A DNA stretch of 64,000 nucleotides from Amycolatopsis alkalitolerans (GCF_006152065.1 NZ_VDFW01000018.1:62001-126000), one strand, 5' to 3'; shown: positions 36,663 to 46,976, counted from the stretch's first letter. Notes: a model not told the origin generated them from the sequence alone. Numbers and translations are program-made.

Positions 36663-37370
36663 TAGTCGTACCTCTCACTGTCACTCGGATTCGGCAATGG
36701 CCAAGGCGGATGTGCCCCGGGCCCGCGGGTACCACGAAAGGCATCGGACACCGGGCCATCGACCGTGCGCGACCAGAACGGCATGCGATCTGGCGGTTCA
36801 TACCTTTGACCGCTGAGATTCTGATGTCGCCCGTATGTGCCCACCACCCACCTTTGAGGGTGTGCCGCAGTGCGGGCCGACCTGTCGCGCCGGGCAGCGC
36901 CTCGTAGATTGATCTTGCTGCCGCGCGCCGGCCTGTCCAGAGTGGACTTTGACCAGGTGCTTTCCCTGGAAACGCACGGAAAGTAGCCGCGTTGTCACCG
37001 GTGCGACTAGGCCGGACAGGCGTGCGGTTTCATTCTTTCGGGTGTGTCGGGTACGGCGTTGTTCAACGCGTTCCGTCAGCCTTCGATCTACGGTCCGTAA
37101 CGCTTTCCCGGCCGCGGCCGCGGTCGCTGCCGACGACGGCAGAACGGGGCACGCCACGCAAGAACCGGTCGCGTATCGGTGGCCGCGGCCCAGATCGCCC
37201 GGCGGGTACCTTGCCGCGACCGCCGACGAGCGCGACGCCATCGTGTGGTCGTGCCAACGGCTACAACCAGAACGTCCATTGCGGACGACGTCTACCGGCG
37301 GCCGGACGATATGGCTATTCGTCCCGGCCGAACCGCGCGATCGGGTGGGTCCGAATCGAACCGTCGCGGC
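36663..37370. other. Intergenic region without recognisable gene
   Basis: About 700 bases upstream of the secreted hydrolase and downstream of the acyl-CoA synthetase. Open frames here overlap each other and show no family resemblance. I see no tRNA, repeat array or clear terminator. Confidence 0.5.
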
Positions 37371-39317
37371 TCACCGCGCCGCGGCCGATCCTGCGATCGC
37401 GGTGACCACCGCCGACAAGGCGGCGGGGTCCTCCATGGCGCTCGTGTCGCCCTCGGGCCGGCCGGTCACGAGAACGTCCCGCAACAGCCGGCGCATGATT
37501 TTGCCCGTGCGGGTTTTGGGCAGTGTGGCGGTCGGATACACCCGGGCCAGGCGCGCGTATCCGCCCAGCTCCTCGCCCGTGAGACGGATGAGATCCGCGC
37601 GGACCGCATCGGCGTCGGCGCCTGCCATGAGCGTGACGAAGGCGATGGGGACGGTGCCCTTCGTGTCGTCGGGTACGCCGATGACCGCGGCCTCGGTCAC
37701 CTGGTCGTGGGCGGTGACGACAGCCTCGATCTCCATGGTGGAGATCCGATGTGCGGCCACGTTGATGACGTCGTCGGCGCGACCGAGTACCCACAAGTGG
37801 CCGTCGGAGTCGAACACCGCCTCGTCATTCGTGGCGTAGCGCCCGGGAAAGCGACCGAAGTAAGTGCTCAGGTAACGGTCGTGATTACCCCAAACCGTCC
37901 GGGCCAGCGTTGGAAATGGCCTGGTCAGCAGCAGGTTTCCCTTCGTGCCGGGCGGTACCGGCTCGCCGTTGTCGTCAACGACTACGCATTCGTGCCCAGG
38001 CAGCGGCCTCCCCACCGAACCCGCCTTCAGGTCGTCCACCCCGGCGACGGGATATGTCCAGGTGGACCCGGTTTCCGTCTGCCCGTAGGCGTTGACGATG
38101 GGAACGCCGCCGGCCAGGTGCTCGGACGCCCAGCCGAACGTGTCAGCGTCCAGGGGTTCGCCCTGGACGGTGACCAGTTTCAACTGTGGCAGGGGATGCC
38201 GGGCACACAGCTCGTCGCCGAACTTGCGCAACATGCGCAGCACCGTCGGTGCGGCCAGCACCTTGGTCACCCCATGCCGCTCGACGAACTCGTAGAACCG
38301 TTCGTTGGTCGGCGTGTCCAGAGCACCCTCGTAGCAGGCGATGGTCATCCCGCAGGCGAGGCCGCCGACCACCGCCTGGATCGGGAACGTCAGCCAGCCC
38401 ACGTCGGCGGCGACCCAGTAAACGTCGCCGGGTTCCCGGCCCACCTGCCAGTGCGCGTTCGCCCAGGTGCCGACGAGGAAGCCGCCCACCGAATGCACCA
38501 CTCCCTTCGGGGTGGCTTCGGTGCCGCTCGTGAAGATCAGGAACGCAGCGTCGTTGGGTTCCAGCGGGACCACCGGCGTGCCCCCTGGATGCGCCGAGAC
38601 CAGTTCCGCGTAGGAGACCTCGCCCCGCTGCAGAGGGACTTGCCGGCCCGTGCGGTCCACAACGATGGTATGTGCCACGTGGTCCAGGTTCCGGCGAGCA
38701 GTCCGCAGGTTGTCCAGGAGCGGAACCAGCTTGCCACGCCGGTAACTGGCGTCGGCGACCACGACCGCCTTCGCGGCGGAGGCCCTGAGCCGGGATACGA
38801 CCGCGTCGGCGCCGAAACCCGAGAACAGCACGGTGTAGATGGCGCCGATCCGGTTACAGGCGTGAATCGCGGTGAACGCCTCGACCAAGTTGGGCATGTA
38901 GATCGCGACCACGTCGCCCTTGGTCACTCCGAGGTCGAGCAGCCCGGCGGCGAGGCTGGACACCTCGGCGGCCAGTTCCCGGTAGGTGACGGTGCGGCTG
39001 TCGCCGGGTTCGCCTTCCCAGATTATCGCCGCTGTGTCCGCGGCCGTAGCGTCCTCGGCCCAGCGATCGACGCAGTTGTCGGCGACGTTGATCAACCCGC
39101 CCTCGAAGTACCGGAAATCGGTCAGGCCACCGGACCGTAGCGTGGTCCACGGCCGAATCCACCGCTGCTGTCCGGCCACCCAGGCCCAGTATTTGTCCGG
39201 ATCCTCGTCATGCAGTGCGCGCGCGGCGAGGAGTTCTTCCGCACGCTCCCGCGAATAGCACTGCTTGCGCAGCGGCAGCAGGGAAGCGGAGATGAGCTGA
39301 TTCAGGCTGTCCGTCAT
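37371..39317 (-). CDS. Acetyl-CoA-synthetase-like AMP-forming ligase
   Basis: A 648-residue ANL enzyme, the usual length for Acs/PrpE. ATG 39317 follows GAAGGAG. Motifs: phosphate loop LIFTSGTEATPKGVVHS, WVAADVGWLT, YGQTETGSTWTYPVAG, and the C-terminal Lys motif LPKTRTGKIMRRLLRDVL that is a target of acetylation control. It activates acetate or another short acid to its CoA ester. It diverges from the TetR gene, with one copy of the TetR-type palindrome in between, so shared regulation is possible. Confidence 0.85.
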   Translation of the reverse strand: MTDSLNQLISASLLPLRKQCYSRERAEELLAARALHDEDPDKYWAWVAGQQRWIRPWTTLRSGGLTDFRYFEGGLINVADNCVDRWAEDATAADTAAIIWEGEPGDSRTVTYRELAAEVSSLAAGLLDLGVTKGDVVAIYMPNLVEAFTAIHACNRIGAIYTVLFSGFGADAVVSRLRASAAKAVVVADASYRRGKLVPLLDNLRTARRNLDHVAHTIVVDRTGRQVPLQRGEVSYAELVSAHPGGTPVVPLEPNDAAFLIFTSGTEATPKGVVHSVGGFLVGTWANAHWQVGREPGDVYWVAADVGWLTFPIQAVVGGLACGMTIACYEGALDTPTNERFYEFVERHGVTKVLAAPTVLRMLRKFGDELCARHPLPQLKLVTVQGEPLDADTFGWASEHLAGGVPIVNAYGQTETGSTWTYPVAGVDDLKAGSVGRPLPGHECVVVDDNGEPVPPGTKGNLLLTRPFPTLARTVWGNHDRYLSTYFGRFPGRYATNDEAVFDSDGHLWVLGRADDVINVAAHRISTMEIEAVVTAHDQVTEAAVIGVPDDTKGTVPIAFVTLMAGADADAVRADLIRLTGEELGGYARLARVYPTATLPKTRTGKIMRRLLRDVLVTGRPEGDTSAMEDPAALSAVVTAIAGSAAAR

Positions 39318-40098
39318 GCCACGCTCCTTCGGGTTAGTCATGCGGGATGCCGAGTGGCACACCGCGCCTCTTCCTGGTCTGACCCCGGTTCCGGCGATGC
39401 CGGACGCGAGTCCCGACCGACCCGCGATGCCGAGTAGCCACCGCAGGCACGAACCGCCGTCGTCGGGGACCGTGGCGTTCAGTTGCGGACTCGCCGTGAG
39501 GTACCTCGCAGGCTCCCGCTCTGCCGACTCGGTCTGGCCGGCACCTCGAGTGGCGAGAAACGCCTGCCATTCCGCACACCTGCGGCGGTGCCGGGCTCGA
39601 GGGCGCCGGCTGATCGCTCGCGGAGGGAAGCGCTGCTCGGCGGTCGCCACGGCACGCGATGTGGGCGATCACGGTGCTTCCGTCACACGGCGCCGCTTGG
39701 CCGGCAGCTATCGAAAGGTGAGGGGCGCAAGCCCGGACGATATCGCGGCCCCGGCCCCGGTTCGGTGCCATCGGTCGGCGCATCCGGCGGTGCGGCCATG
39801 GTCCTGGCTCCCAGCTTTGGTGACTCGTCCTCCATCGACGAGAGCGAGCAGGTGTACGACGCAGGTTAAGACTGAGTGGATGTCAAGGACACCCACGATC
39901 GTGGGGGCAACGGGCCTGCTCACCCGCCCTCTCCCGCGGATCGCCCAAGCGGGCAGGGAGGTGGCCGACGTCGGCGAGGATCGGCCGGCGTTCTCGCGAT
40001 CCCGGTCGCCGGCGCGGCGCGGTACGGGCGAGGCGGTGTGCCGGGCGCGCGTTGCGGGCTTGCTACCGTGAGTGCTGACACGGTGTGCGAGGTGGTCG
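39318..40098. other. Long divergent intergenic region
   Basis: About 780 bases between the synthetase and tetR. Its one clear element is the palindrome at 39892-39905. No coding frame in it has family-like sequence. Confidence 0.5.
39892..39905. promoter_or_regulatory. TetR-type operator palindrome, copy 1
   Basis: CCCACGATCGTGGG is a perfect 14-base palindrome, about 194 nt upstream of the tetR start. The inner 12 bases (CCACGATCGTGG) recur at 40769-40780, directly upstream of the catabolic operon. Two identical palindromes flanking a TetR gene are the expected pattern for autoregulation and operon control. Confidence 0.65.
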
Positions 40099-40731
40099 GT
40101 GGCTGGATCCGGGGACAGTGGGCGCGTGCCCTCGTCTCGTGCAGAGCGGAAGCGTGCGCAACGGGTGGAGCGGCTGGAGCGGACCGCGGCGAGGATCTTC
40201 GCCGAGAAGGGTTACGACGGCGCGAACTTCGATCTGATCGCGGCCGAGCTCGACCTGCGTGGGCCCAGCCTGTACCACTACTTCTCCTCGAAGGAGGAGC
40301 TGTTCCTGCGCTGCGTGCAGAAGTCCGGTGACGAGGTCTTCGCCCGGCTGCGTGCGATCGCCACAGCGACCGAGGACCTGGCGGACCGGCTGCGTGCGTT
40401 GTTCCGCGAACAGGTCCTGATCGAGGTGCGCGACTATCCGGAATTCGTGCCGCTGTTCTTCAAGACTTCTGTGCCGATAGCGGAACTGCGCGAGACCGTG
40501 CTCCGCATCCGCCGTGAGCACGCCGCGATCTTCGAAGAGGCGGCGCGACGCGTGGCCGACCGGCACGGGATCGGCGCGGCGGAGCTGCGGCTGCGCCTCG
40601 GCATCGCCTTCGGTGCCCTCGCCTATCTTCCCGAGTGGTACGACCCGCGCGGGGCCCTGGCCCCGGAGGAGCTGGCCGATCAGCTCGCCGATCTGCTGGC
40701 CGCGCCTTTCCTATCGCTTTCCCCGGCTTAG
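40099..40731 (+). CDS. TetR-family regulator of the acyl-CoA operon
   Basis: A 210-residue TetR protein from GTG 40099; GTG 40126 is an alternative. The N-terminal helix-turn-helix is clear: RTAARIFAEKGYDGANFDLI and AAELDLRGPSLYHYFSSKEE. The C-terminal ligand domain is typical of acyl-CoA-responsive repressors. The neighbouring operon matches the mycobacterial locus headed by Rv2506, itself a TetR regulator, so an acyl-CoA intermediate is the likely inducer. Confidence 0.88.
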   Translation: MAGSGDSGRVPSSRAERKRAQRVERLERTAARIFAEKGYDGANFDLIAAELDLRGPSLYHYFSSKEELFLRCVQKSGDEVFARLRAIATATEDLADRLRALFREQVLIEVRDYPEFVPLFFKTSVPIAELRETVLRIRREHAAIFEEAARRVADRHGIGAAELRLRLGIAFGALAYLPEWYDPRGALAPEELADQLADLLAAPFLSLSPA

Positions 40732-40768
40732 CCTGCTTGTCCCCGGCGCATTCCGGTCGGCGGAGCCC

Positions 40769-40780
40769 CCACGATCGTGG
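40769..40780. promoter_or_regulatory. TetR-type operator palindrome, copy 2
   Basis: CCACGATCGTGG, a perfect 12-base palindrome identical to the core of copy 1, lies between tetR and the acyl-CoA ligase, 92 nt upstream of its ATG. Its position suits repression of the operon promoter. Confidence 0.65.
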
Positions 40781-40871
40781 CTACTCGGCGCCGCGGATCG
40801 GTCCTACTTTCCCTCATGGCCTGTCCGATCGCCGACGAGGCGACGGGTCGCGGTGTGAGGAGCCGAGGACC

Positions 40872-42410
40872 ATGGATGTACCGAGCTTGATGCGCCAGGC
40901 GGTGGCGTTCAACCGAGACCGCGTCGCGGTCATCACCGAGCACGAGACCTTCACCTTCGAGCAGATGTGGGCCAGGGGGGTGCGGCTCGCCAACGCCCTG
41001 CGTGATCTCGGCGTACGGCCGGGTGACCGTGTCGCCGGGCTGGAGGACAACAACCTCGGCGCGGCCGACCTGTTCCTGGGCGCGGCGATCGCCGGCGCGG
41101 TCCGGGTCCCCCTCTATGCCCGCAACTCGGCGGAGTCACACGGCCACATGATCGAACAGACCGGCACCAGCGTCGTCCTGACCGATCAGGCCTACGCGGA
41201 CTCGGTGGCCGAACTTCCCTCCACATCGGACTGCCTGCGGCACGTGGTCGTCCGGGACGACGACTACGAGAAATGGCTCGCCGGCCGGTCCGACACGGAC
41301 CCGATGGTGGACGTGGACTCGGATGCCTGGTACATCATCCGCCATTCGGCCGGCACCACCGGACGCCCGAAGGGGGTCGGCTACACCCAGCACGACTGGC
41401 TGGTGAACTGCCGGAACTGGTTCTACCGCCTGCCCAACCTCGACTGGGAGAGCGTGGTCGGCCACGCCGGGCCGATCTCACACGCTTCCGGCTACCTGTT
41501 CCTGCCCGCCTGGCTGCATGGCAGTACCAACCTGCTGTTCGGCTCCTTCGATCCCGTGAAGGTCCTGGGGATGCTGGAGCGGCACAGGGTGACCCACATG
41601 TTCGCGCCGCCGTCGATGGTGCAGATGCTGGCCGCCGAGCCGTCGGCGGCCCAGCGCGATCTGGCGGCCCTGCAGTGCATCCTGGTCGGCGGCGCACCGA
41701 TCACCGACTCCACCGCGAACGCCGGGCGCCGGGTGTTCGGAGACGTGCTATATCAGGTCTTCGGGCAGACCGAGGCGGTCCCGCTGACCGTCATGACCCC
41801 GCAGGAGTGGTTCGGCGAGTTCCCGGGCTCGACGCCGATGCGGGCGGCTGGCCGAGTGCTGCCGTTCGCCCGGATCGAGGCGCGCGACGTGGACGGGACC
41901 GTGTTGCCGATCGGCGAGGAGGGCGAGCTCTACGCCAAGGTCGAGTCACAGATGCGCGGGTTCTGGGGTGACGACGAGTTGACCGCCACCCGGCTTGTCG
42001 ACGGATGGGTGCGCACCCGCGACATCGGCCGGATCGACGAGAACGGTTTCGTCTACATCCTCGACCGGGCCGACGACATGATCGTGTCCGGTGGCTTCAA
42101 CATCTGGCCGGCCGAGCTGGAGACCGTGATCAATGACCACCCCGAGGTGATCGAGGTCGCGGTGTTCGCCATTCCGCACGAGAAGTGGGGGGAGACCCCG
42201 ATGGCGGTGTGCCGGGTGGAGGAGGGGGCCACGGTCACCGAAGAGGGCGTGATCGATCTGGTGCGGACAAGGCTCGGCTCGTACAAGAAACCGTCCAAAG
42301 TGGAGCTGACCACCGAGCCGCTGCCGAAGAACGTGGTCGGCAAGCTGCTGCGCAAGGCGCTGCGGGAGCCGCATTGGCAGGCACACGGCAAGCGGGTCAG
42401 CGGTGCCTGA
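40872..42410 (+). CDS. AMP-forming acyl-CoA ligase (FadD35-like)
   Basis: A 512-residue ANL ligase starting at ATG 40872. The adenylate loop reads IIRHSAGTTGRPKGVGYT, with HSAGTTG instead of the usual YTSGTTG. Further motifs are YQVFGQTEAVPLTVM, GWVRTRDIGRIDENGFVYIL, GGFNIWPAELE and LPKNVVGKLLRKAL with the catalytic Lys. It activates a carboxylic acid for the downstream pathway; by analogy with FadD35 (Rv2505c) a short branched acid. First gene of the operon. Confidence 0.87.
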   Translation: MDVPSLMRQAVAFNRDRVAVITEHETFTFEQMWARGVRLANALRDLGVRPGDRVAGLEDNNLGAADLFLGAAIAGAVRVPLYARNSAESHGHMIEQTGTSVVLTDQAYADSVAELPSTSDCLRHVVVRDDDYEKWLAGRSDTDPMVDVDSDAWYIIRHSAGTTGRPKGVGYTQHDWLVNCRNWFYRLPNLDWESVVGHAGPISHASGYLFLPAWLHGSTNLLFGSFDPVKVLGMLERHRVTHMFAPPSMVQMLAAEPSAAQRDLAALQCILVGGAPITDSTANAGRRVFGDVLYQVFGQTEAVPLTVMTPQEWFGEFPGSTPMRAAGRVLPFARIEARDVDGTVLPIGEEGELYAKVESQMRGFWGDDELTATRLVDGWVRTRDIGRIDENGFVYILDRADDMIVSGGFNIWPAELETVINDHPEVIEVAVFAIPHEKWGETPMAVCRVEEGATVTEEGVIDLVRTRLGSYKKPSKVELTTEPLPKNVVGKLLRKALREPHWQAHGKRVSGA

Positions 42411-42450
42411 CCGTCAAAATCTACACATCAGAAGATTATCTAGTAGAGAC

Positions 42451-42479
42451 TTGAATTTGATCGCTCGGATTGACAGTAT
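42451..42479 (+). promoter_or_regulatory. Possible internal promoter before acyl-CoA dehydrogenase
   Basis: The 99-nt gap after the ligase gene is clearly AT-richer than its surroundings. TTGAAT (42451-42456), 17 nt, then CAGTAT (42474-42479) is a plausible vegetative promoter 31 nt before ATG 42510. Confidence 0.4.
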
Positions 42480-42509
42480 GGGAACCGAGAGAGAGGCAGG
42501 TGGTGTCGG

Positions 42510-43724
42510 ATGACCGCGACCATCGCGTCCAGGCAGGGCAAGGGACTTGCCACCGACGGCTATGACCTTCCCTGGGCGTTCGAGCCCGAACATCTGGACT
42601 GGCGGGACACGGTGCGCCGGTTCGTCACCGAGGAGGTCGCACCCGGGGCCGCCCGGCGCAGCATCGAGTCGTTCTTCGATCCAGCGCTGGTGCGCAAGGC
42701 GGGCGAGCTTGGCATGTTCGGCCTGCTGGTCGGCACGGAGTACGGCGGTGCGGGCGCGGACCTGCGATCGCTCTGCCTCACCGTCGAGGAACTGGCCACT
42801 GTGGACTCATCGCTCGCGGTCACCGTGCACGTGCAGTCCATCTGTGTCGCGCTCCTGCAGCATCTGGCGAAGGACCGGCCGGAGTTGTGCCGGGAGGTCC
42901 TGCCGTCGGCGGCCGCCGGCGACACCTTCATCTCCATCGGGCTCACCGAACCGTCCGGCGGTTCGGACGCGGGCAACATCGCCACCACGGCCCGCCGGGA
43001 CGGCTCCGACTGGATCATCAACGGGTCGAAGCAGTTCATCACCAATTCCGGTACGCCGTTCTCCAGGTACGTGATCCTGATGGCCGCGGTGGGCGAGAAC
43101 GTCAGCGGCAGGCCGCCGGTGTCGGCGTTCCTGGTCCCGCTGGACGCGCCCGGCGTGACAGTCGGGGACAAGTACCCGAAGCTGGGCTGGCGCTCCTCGG
43201 ACACCCACCCGTTGTTCTTCGACGACGTGCGGGTACCCGCCGAGGCGCTGATATCGGAGCACGGTCGCGGCTACCGTGACGTGCTCGAGTTCCTCACCTG
43301 GGCCCGGCTGCCGATCGCCGCGATGAGCGCGGGGCTGGCCACCGGTTGCCTGGCCGACACGATGCGGTTCGTCGAACAACGGACCTCGTTCGGCAAGCAG
43401 TTGGGCCGGCATCAGGCCGTCGCGTTCCAGACCGCCGAGATCGCCGCGCTGGCCGCGACCGCGCGCACCCTCACCTACGACGGGGCCTGGAAGTACGACA
43501 AGGGGCTGCCGATCCGGGAGGCGGCCGCGACCGCCAAGCTGGTCGCTTCGGAGGCCGCGAACAAAGCGGCGTATCTGGCCACCCAGCTGCAGGGCGGGTA
43601 CGGGTTCATCGAGGAGACCGCGGCCACCCGGCACTATCAGGACGCCCGGATCCTGACCGTCGGCGAAGGCACTTCCGAGGTGCAGAAGATGCTGATCGCG
43701 CGGGCGCTCGGCCTGGCGGTCTGA
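42510..43724 (+). CDS. Acyl-CoA dehydrogenase (FadE19/isovaleryl-type)
   Basis: A 404-residue flavoenzyme with the full fold: FISIGLTEPSGGSDAGNIAT (signature 1), QRTSFGKQLGRHQAVAFQTA (FAD contacts), QLQGGYGFIEETAATRHYQD (signature 2) and ILTVGEGTSEVQKMLIARAL with the C-terminal Glu. It introduces a 2,3-double bond into the acyl-CoA made by the ligase. The match in gene order to Rv2500c (FadE19) suggests a branched short-chain substrate such as isovaleryl-CoA. Confidence 0.9.
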   Translation: MTATIASRQGKGLATDGYDLPWAFEPEHLDWRDTVRRFVTEEVAPGAARRSIESFFDPALVRKAGELGMFGLLVGTEYGGAGADLRSLCLTVEELATVDSSLAVTVHVQSICVALLQHLAKDRPELCREVLPSAAAGDTFISIGLTEPSGGSDAGNIATTARRDGSDWIINGSKQFITNSGTPFSRYVILMAAVGENVSGRPPVSAFLVPLDAPGVTVGDKYPKLGWRSSDTHPLFFDDVRVPAEALISEHGRGYRDVLEFLTWARLPIAAMSAGLATGCLADTMRFVEQRTSFGKQLGRHQAVAFQTAEIAALAATARTLTYDGAWKYDKGLPIREAAATAKLVASEAANKAAYLATQLQGGYGFIEETAATRHYQDARILTVGEGTSEVQKMLIARALGLAV

Positions 43725-43728
43725 CCGG

Positions 43729-44883
43729 ATGTCTCTTCCGCTGGACGGGCTCCGGGTGCTGAGCCTGGCGCACCAGTACCCGGGGCCGTACGCGACGTTG
43801 ATCCTCGCGGACCTCGGCGCCGACGTGGTGCTGGTCGAACGTCCGGGCGCCGGTGACCCGGCCCGCGCGTTCCCCGGCTTCCACGGGGCGCTGGCACGCG
43901 GCAAACGGTCGGTGGCGCTGGACCTCAAGACCGACCAGGGCCGGGACCTGCTGCGCGCGCTGGCGCGGCGCAGCGATGTCGTGCTCGACGGGTTCCGCCC
44001 TGGAATCCTGGACCGGCTCGGGGTCGGCGCCCGCGAACTCACCGAGGTCCGGCCCGACCTGGTCTACGTCTCGGTGACCGGCTACGGCCAGGGCGGTCCG
44101 AACGAGACCCGGCCCGGCCACGATCTGACCTACCAGGCCGAGGCGGGCATGCTCTACGAGCACCTGCCGCCCGCCTCGCCTCCGGCACCGCCGTCGCTGG
44201 CACTCGGCGATCTGGCCTCCGGCCTGCTCACGGTGCAGGCCGTGTTGCTGGGGCTGCTGCGCCGGGAGCGGCAGGGGTGCGGCGGGTGGCTGGACGTATC
44301 GATGTTCGACGCCCTGGTGTCCCTGCTGACCGCGCACATCGGCCCCGTACTCAACAAGGACGGCCCGCCGGGGTTCCCCTACGAGCCGGGGTACGGCGTT
44401 TTCGCGACCCGGGACGGCCGGTATCTGGCGCTCGGGGTGGCCCACGAGGATCACTTCTGGCGCGCGCTCTGCGCGGCCACCGGGTTGACCGGTGAGCTGA
44501 ATCTGAACGCGCGGCAGCGGTTCGACCGGCACGAGCGGCTCTCCGCCGCGCTGGCCGACCGGATCGCCACCAGGACGTGCGCGGAATGGGAAGAGATCTT
44601 CACCGCCGCGGATGTGCCGTTCGGCCGGGTTCGTGGCCTGGGTGAGCTGCCCGACGTGCCGCATGTGCGGGCCAGGAAGCTGATCAGCAGGCTGCCCGGA
44701 GACGGCCGCTGGTACGTGCGGCAGCCGCTCGGCGTGGACGGTCGGTGGCCAGGGCCCCGGTCCGGGGTGCCGGGCCTGGGTGCGCACACCGTGGAGGTGC
44801 TCGCCGAGACCGGCGTGCCGCAGGAGGACATCGACAGCGCGATCGCGAGCGCCGCGGCCATTCAGCATCCGGGGCCGGGGTGA
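43729..44883 (+). CDS. Family III (CaiB/BaiF) CoA-transferase
   Basis: A 384-residue protein 4 nt after the dehydrogenase gene. Typical features: LDGLRVLSLAHQYPGPYATL, DLGADVVLVERPGAGDPARA, KRSVALDLKTDQGRDLLRAL and RPGHDLTYQAEAGML, with the catalytic Asp expected in GHDLTYQ. In the mycobacterial locus this place is held by the two-subunit ScoA/ScoB transferase, so a different enzyme family appears to do the CoA-recycling step here. Confidence 0.88.
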   Translation: MSLPLDGLRVLSLAHQYPGPYATLILADLGADVVLVERPGAGDPARAFPGFHGALARGKRSVALDLKTDQGRDLLRALARRSDVVLDGFRPGILDRLGVGARELTEVRPDLVYVSVTGYGQGGPNETRPGHDLTYQAEAGMLYEHLPPASPPAPPSLALGDLASGLLTVQAVLLGLLRRERQGCGGWLDVSMFDALVSLLTAHIGPVLNKDGPPGFPYEPGYGVFATRDGRYLALGVAHEDHFWRALCAATGLTGELNLNARQRFDRHERLSAALADRIATRTCAEWEEIFTAADVPFGRVRGLGELPDVPHVRARKLISRLPGDGRWYVRQPLGVDGRWPGPRSGVPGLGAHTVEVLAETGVPQEDIDSAIASAAAIQHPGPG

Positions 44884-44925
44884 CCGCGGTGTGGCGTGAC
44901 AGGCAGGACAGGGGATGAGCACAGC

Positions 44926-45435
44926 ATGAGCATCGACCCGAACCGTCCGGTATCGGGCAAGTGGTTCGAAGAATTGACCGCCGGTACCGTCGTGCGGCAC
45001 GCGACCCGGCGCACGGTCACCGAGACCGACAACGTCCTGTTCACGACGATGACCATGAACCCGGCCCCGATGCACCTCGACGCCGACTACGCGTCGCGTA
45101 CCGAGTTCGGCAAGCCGCTGATGAACAGCATGTTCACGCTCGCGCTGGTGGTCGGGCTGTCGGTGCCGGAACTGACGCTGGGCACGATCGTGGCCCAGCT
45201 CGGGATGAGCGACGTGCGGTTCCCGGCCCCGGTGTTCGCCGGGGACACGGTGCGGGTGGACAGCGAGGTCGTCGAGGCACGGGCATCGAAGTCGCGCCCG
45301 GAGGCCGGGATCGTGGTCTTCGAACACCGCGCGCACAACCAGCGCGACGAGCTGATCTGTCAGTGCCGCCGGGCCGGTCTGATGTACCGCAGGCCCGGTG
45401 GCACCACACCGTCGGCGGCGGGAGGGCAGTCGTGA
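44926..45435 (+). CDS. MaoC-like (R)-specific enoyl-CoA hydratase
   Basis: A 169-residue hot-dog-fold protein from ATG 44926. Hydratase-2 type elements are [20 protein letters not shown] (catalytic Asp/His replaced by Asn-Pro..His) and [20 protein letters not shown]. Equivalent to Rv2499c, it would hydrate the enoyl-CoA product before the lyase step. Overlaps the carboxylase beta-subunit gene (GTGA). Confidence 0.87.
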   Translation: MSIDPNRPVSGKWFEELTAGTVVRHATRRTVTETDNVLFTTMTMNPAPMHLDADYASRTEFGKPLMNSMFTLALVVGLSVPELTLGTIVAQLGMSDVRFPAPVFAGDTVRVDSEVVEARASKSRPEAGIVVFEHRAHNQRDELICQCRRAGLMYRRPGGTTPSAAGGQS

Positions 45436-46976
45436 CCGACGCCGCCACGGACATGATGAGGCAGGAGGCGGAAAAGCAGATCGCCGAAACCGAGGCCGCC
45501 GCGCGCGCGGCGCTGGCCGGTGGCGACGCCAGCCGATGGCCGGACAAACTGCCGGTACGGCAGCGGATCGCGCTGCTGCTGGATCCCGGCAGCTGGGTGG
45601 AGGACGGACTGCTTGCCGGCGACGGGCTCCCGGCCGACGGGGTACTCACCGGCGTGGGCACGATCCAGGGCCGGCCGGTCGCGGTGATCGCACACGATTT
45701 CGCCGTCAAGGCCGGCTCGTGGGGACAGCTGACGTGCGAGAAGCAGATCCGCATTCTCGAGCGCGCCGACCGTGACCTGATGCCGGTGGTCTACCTGGTC
45801 GACTCGGCAGGGGGGCGGTTGACCGACCAGCTGGGGTTCTTCCCCGGACGCCGCGGCGCGGCCGCCATCTTCAACCTCCAGGTCCGGCTTTCCGGGCGGG
45901 TGCCGCAGATCTGCTGCCTGCACGGACCGTCGGCCGCCGGTGGCGCCTACATGCCCGCGTTCACCGACTGGGTCGGCATGGTGGCCGGCAACGCCTCGAT
46001 GTACCTGGCCTCGCCGCGGGTCGCCGAAAAGGTGACGGGCGAGAGCACGACGCTGGAGGAGATGGGCGGCGCGCTCATGCACGCGACCGTATCGGGCTGC
46101 GGCGACGAGGTGTTCGACGCCGACTGGCAGGTGATCGCCGCCGCCCGGTTGCTGCTGTCCTACCTGCCCGACAGCTGGCAGTCGGCGCCGGCGAGCACAT
46201 CCGGCACGGAGCCCGAGCTCCCGGACTGGCCGGAGGGGCTGATCCCGCTCGACCCGAACACCGCCTACGACGTGCGCGAGGTGATCCTGCGCCTTGCCGA
46301 CGCCGGCAGCTTCTTCGAGATCAAGGCCGGCTGGGCCACCGAGCTGGTCACCGGTCTCGCTCGCCTGGACGGGCGCGTCGTCGGGCTGGTCGCCAACCAG
46401 CCCTCGGTGCGCAGCGGGGCGATCTTCGTCGACTCGGCGGACAAGGCGGCCCGGTTCATCTCGCTCTGCGACGCCTTCAACATCCCTCTGGTGTTCCTCC
46501 AGGACGTGCCCGGCTTCATGGTCGGTGTCGCGGTGGAGCGGCAGGGCATCATCCGGCACGGCGCCAAGATGATCACCGCGATGGCCTGCGCCGAGGTGCC
46601 CAAGTTCACCGTGGTCCTGCGCAAGGCGTACGCGGCCGGGTTCTACGCCATGTGCGCTCCCGGGTTCGAGCCCCGCGCGACCATCGCGCTGCCCACCGCC
46701 ACCATCGGCACGATGTCGCCGGAGGCGTCGACCAACGCCGTCTACGCCAACAAGATCGCGGCGATCGCGGACCCGGTCGAGCGGCGGGAGTTCGTCGAGG
46801 CCCGGGTCGCCGAGCAGGCCGCCGACTTCTCGCTCGCGCGGATGGGCGGCGAACTGGTCGTGGACGCCGTGGTGCCGCCGGAACGTCTGCGCGCCGAACT
46901 GCTCGGCCGGTTGCGGGCGGCGGACGGGTGGCAACGCTCCGGCCATCGCCGCCACCACGTGGTGAGTCCGGTATGA
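45432..46976 (+). CDS. accD1: Acyl-CoA carboxylase beta subunit (AccD1-like)
   Basis: A 514-residue carboxyltransferase from GTG 45432. Two crotonase folds are evident: [20 protein letters not shown] and [20 protein letters not shown] (acyl-CoA oxyanion hole), then [20 protein letters not shown] and [20 protein letters not shown] (biotin side). It pairs with the biotin-carrying subunit at 48755. By gene order it equals AccD1 (Rv2502c), a 3-methylcrotonyl-CoA carboxylase subunit. Confidence 0.9.
   Translation: MTDAATDMMRQEAEKQIAETEAAARAALAGGDASRWPDKLPVRQRIALLLDPGSWVEDGLLAGDGLPADGVLTGVGTIQGRPVAVIAHDFAVKAGSWGQLTCEKQIRILERADRDLMPVVYLVDSAGGRLTDQLGFFPGRRGAAAIFNLQVRLSGRVPQICCLHGPSAAGGAYMPAFTDWVGMVAGNASMYLASPRVAEKVTGESTTLEEMGGALMHATVSGCGDEVFDADWQVIAAARLLLSYLPDSWQSAPASTSGTEPELPDWPEGLIPLDPNTAYDVREVILRLADAGSFFEIKAGWATELVTGLARLDGRVVGLVANQPSVRSGAIFVDSADKAARFISLCDAFNIPLVFLQDVPGFMVGVAVERQGIIRHGAKMITAMACAEVPKFTVVLRKAYAAGFYAMCAPGFEPRATIALPTATIGTMSPEASTNAVYANKIAAIADPVERREFVEARVAEQAADFSLARMGGELVVDAVVPPERLRAELLGRLRAADGWQRSGHRRHHVVSPV

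Noticed and set aside
37179-39140. Plus-strand open frame of about 650 codons over the acetyl-CoA-synthetase-like gene
   Set aside because: Antisense shadow; the minus strand has all ANL motifs.
42421-42480. Third copy of the TetR palindrome before the acyl-CoA dehydrogenase
   Set aside because: The AT-rich gap has no CCACGATCGTGG or close variant.
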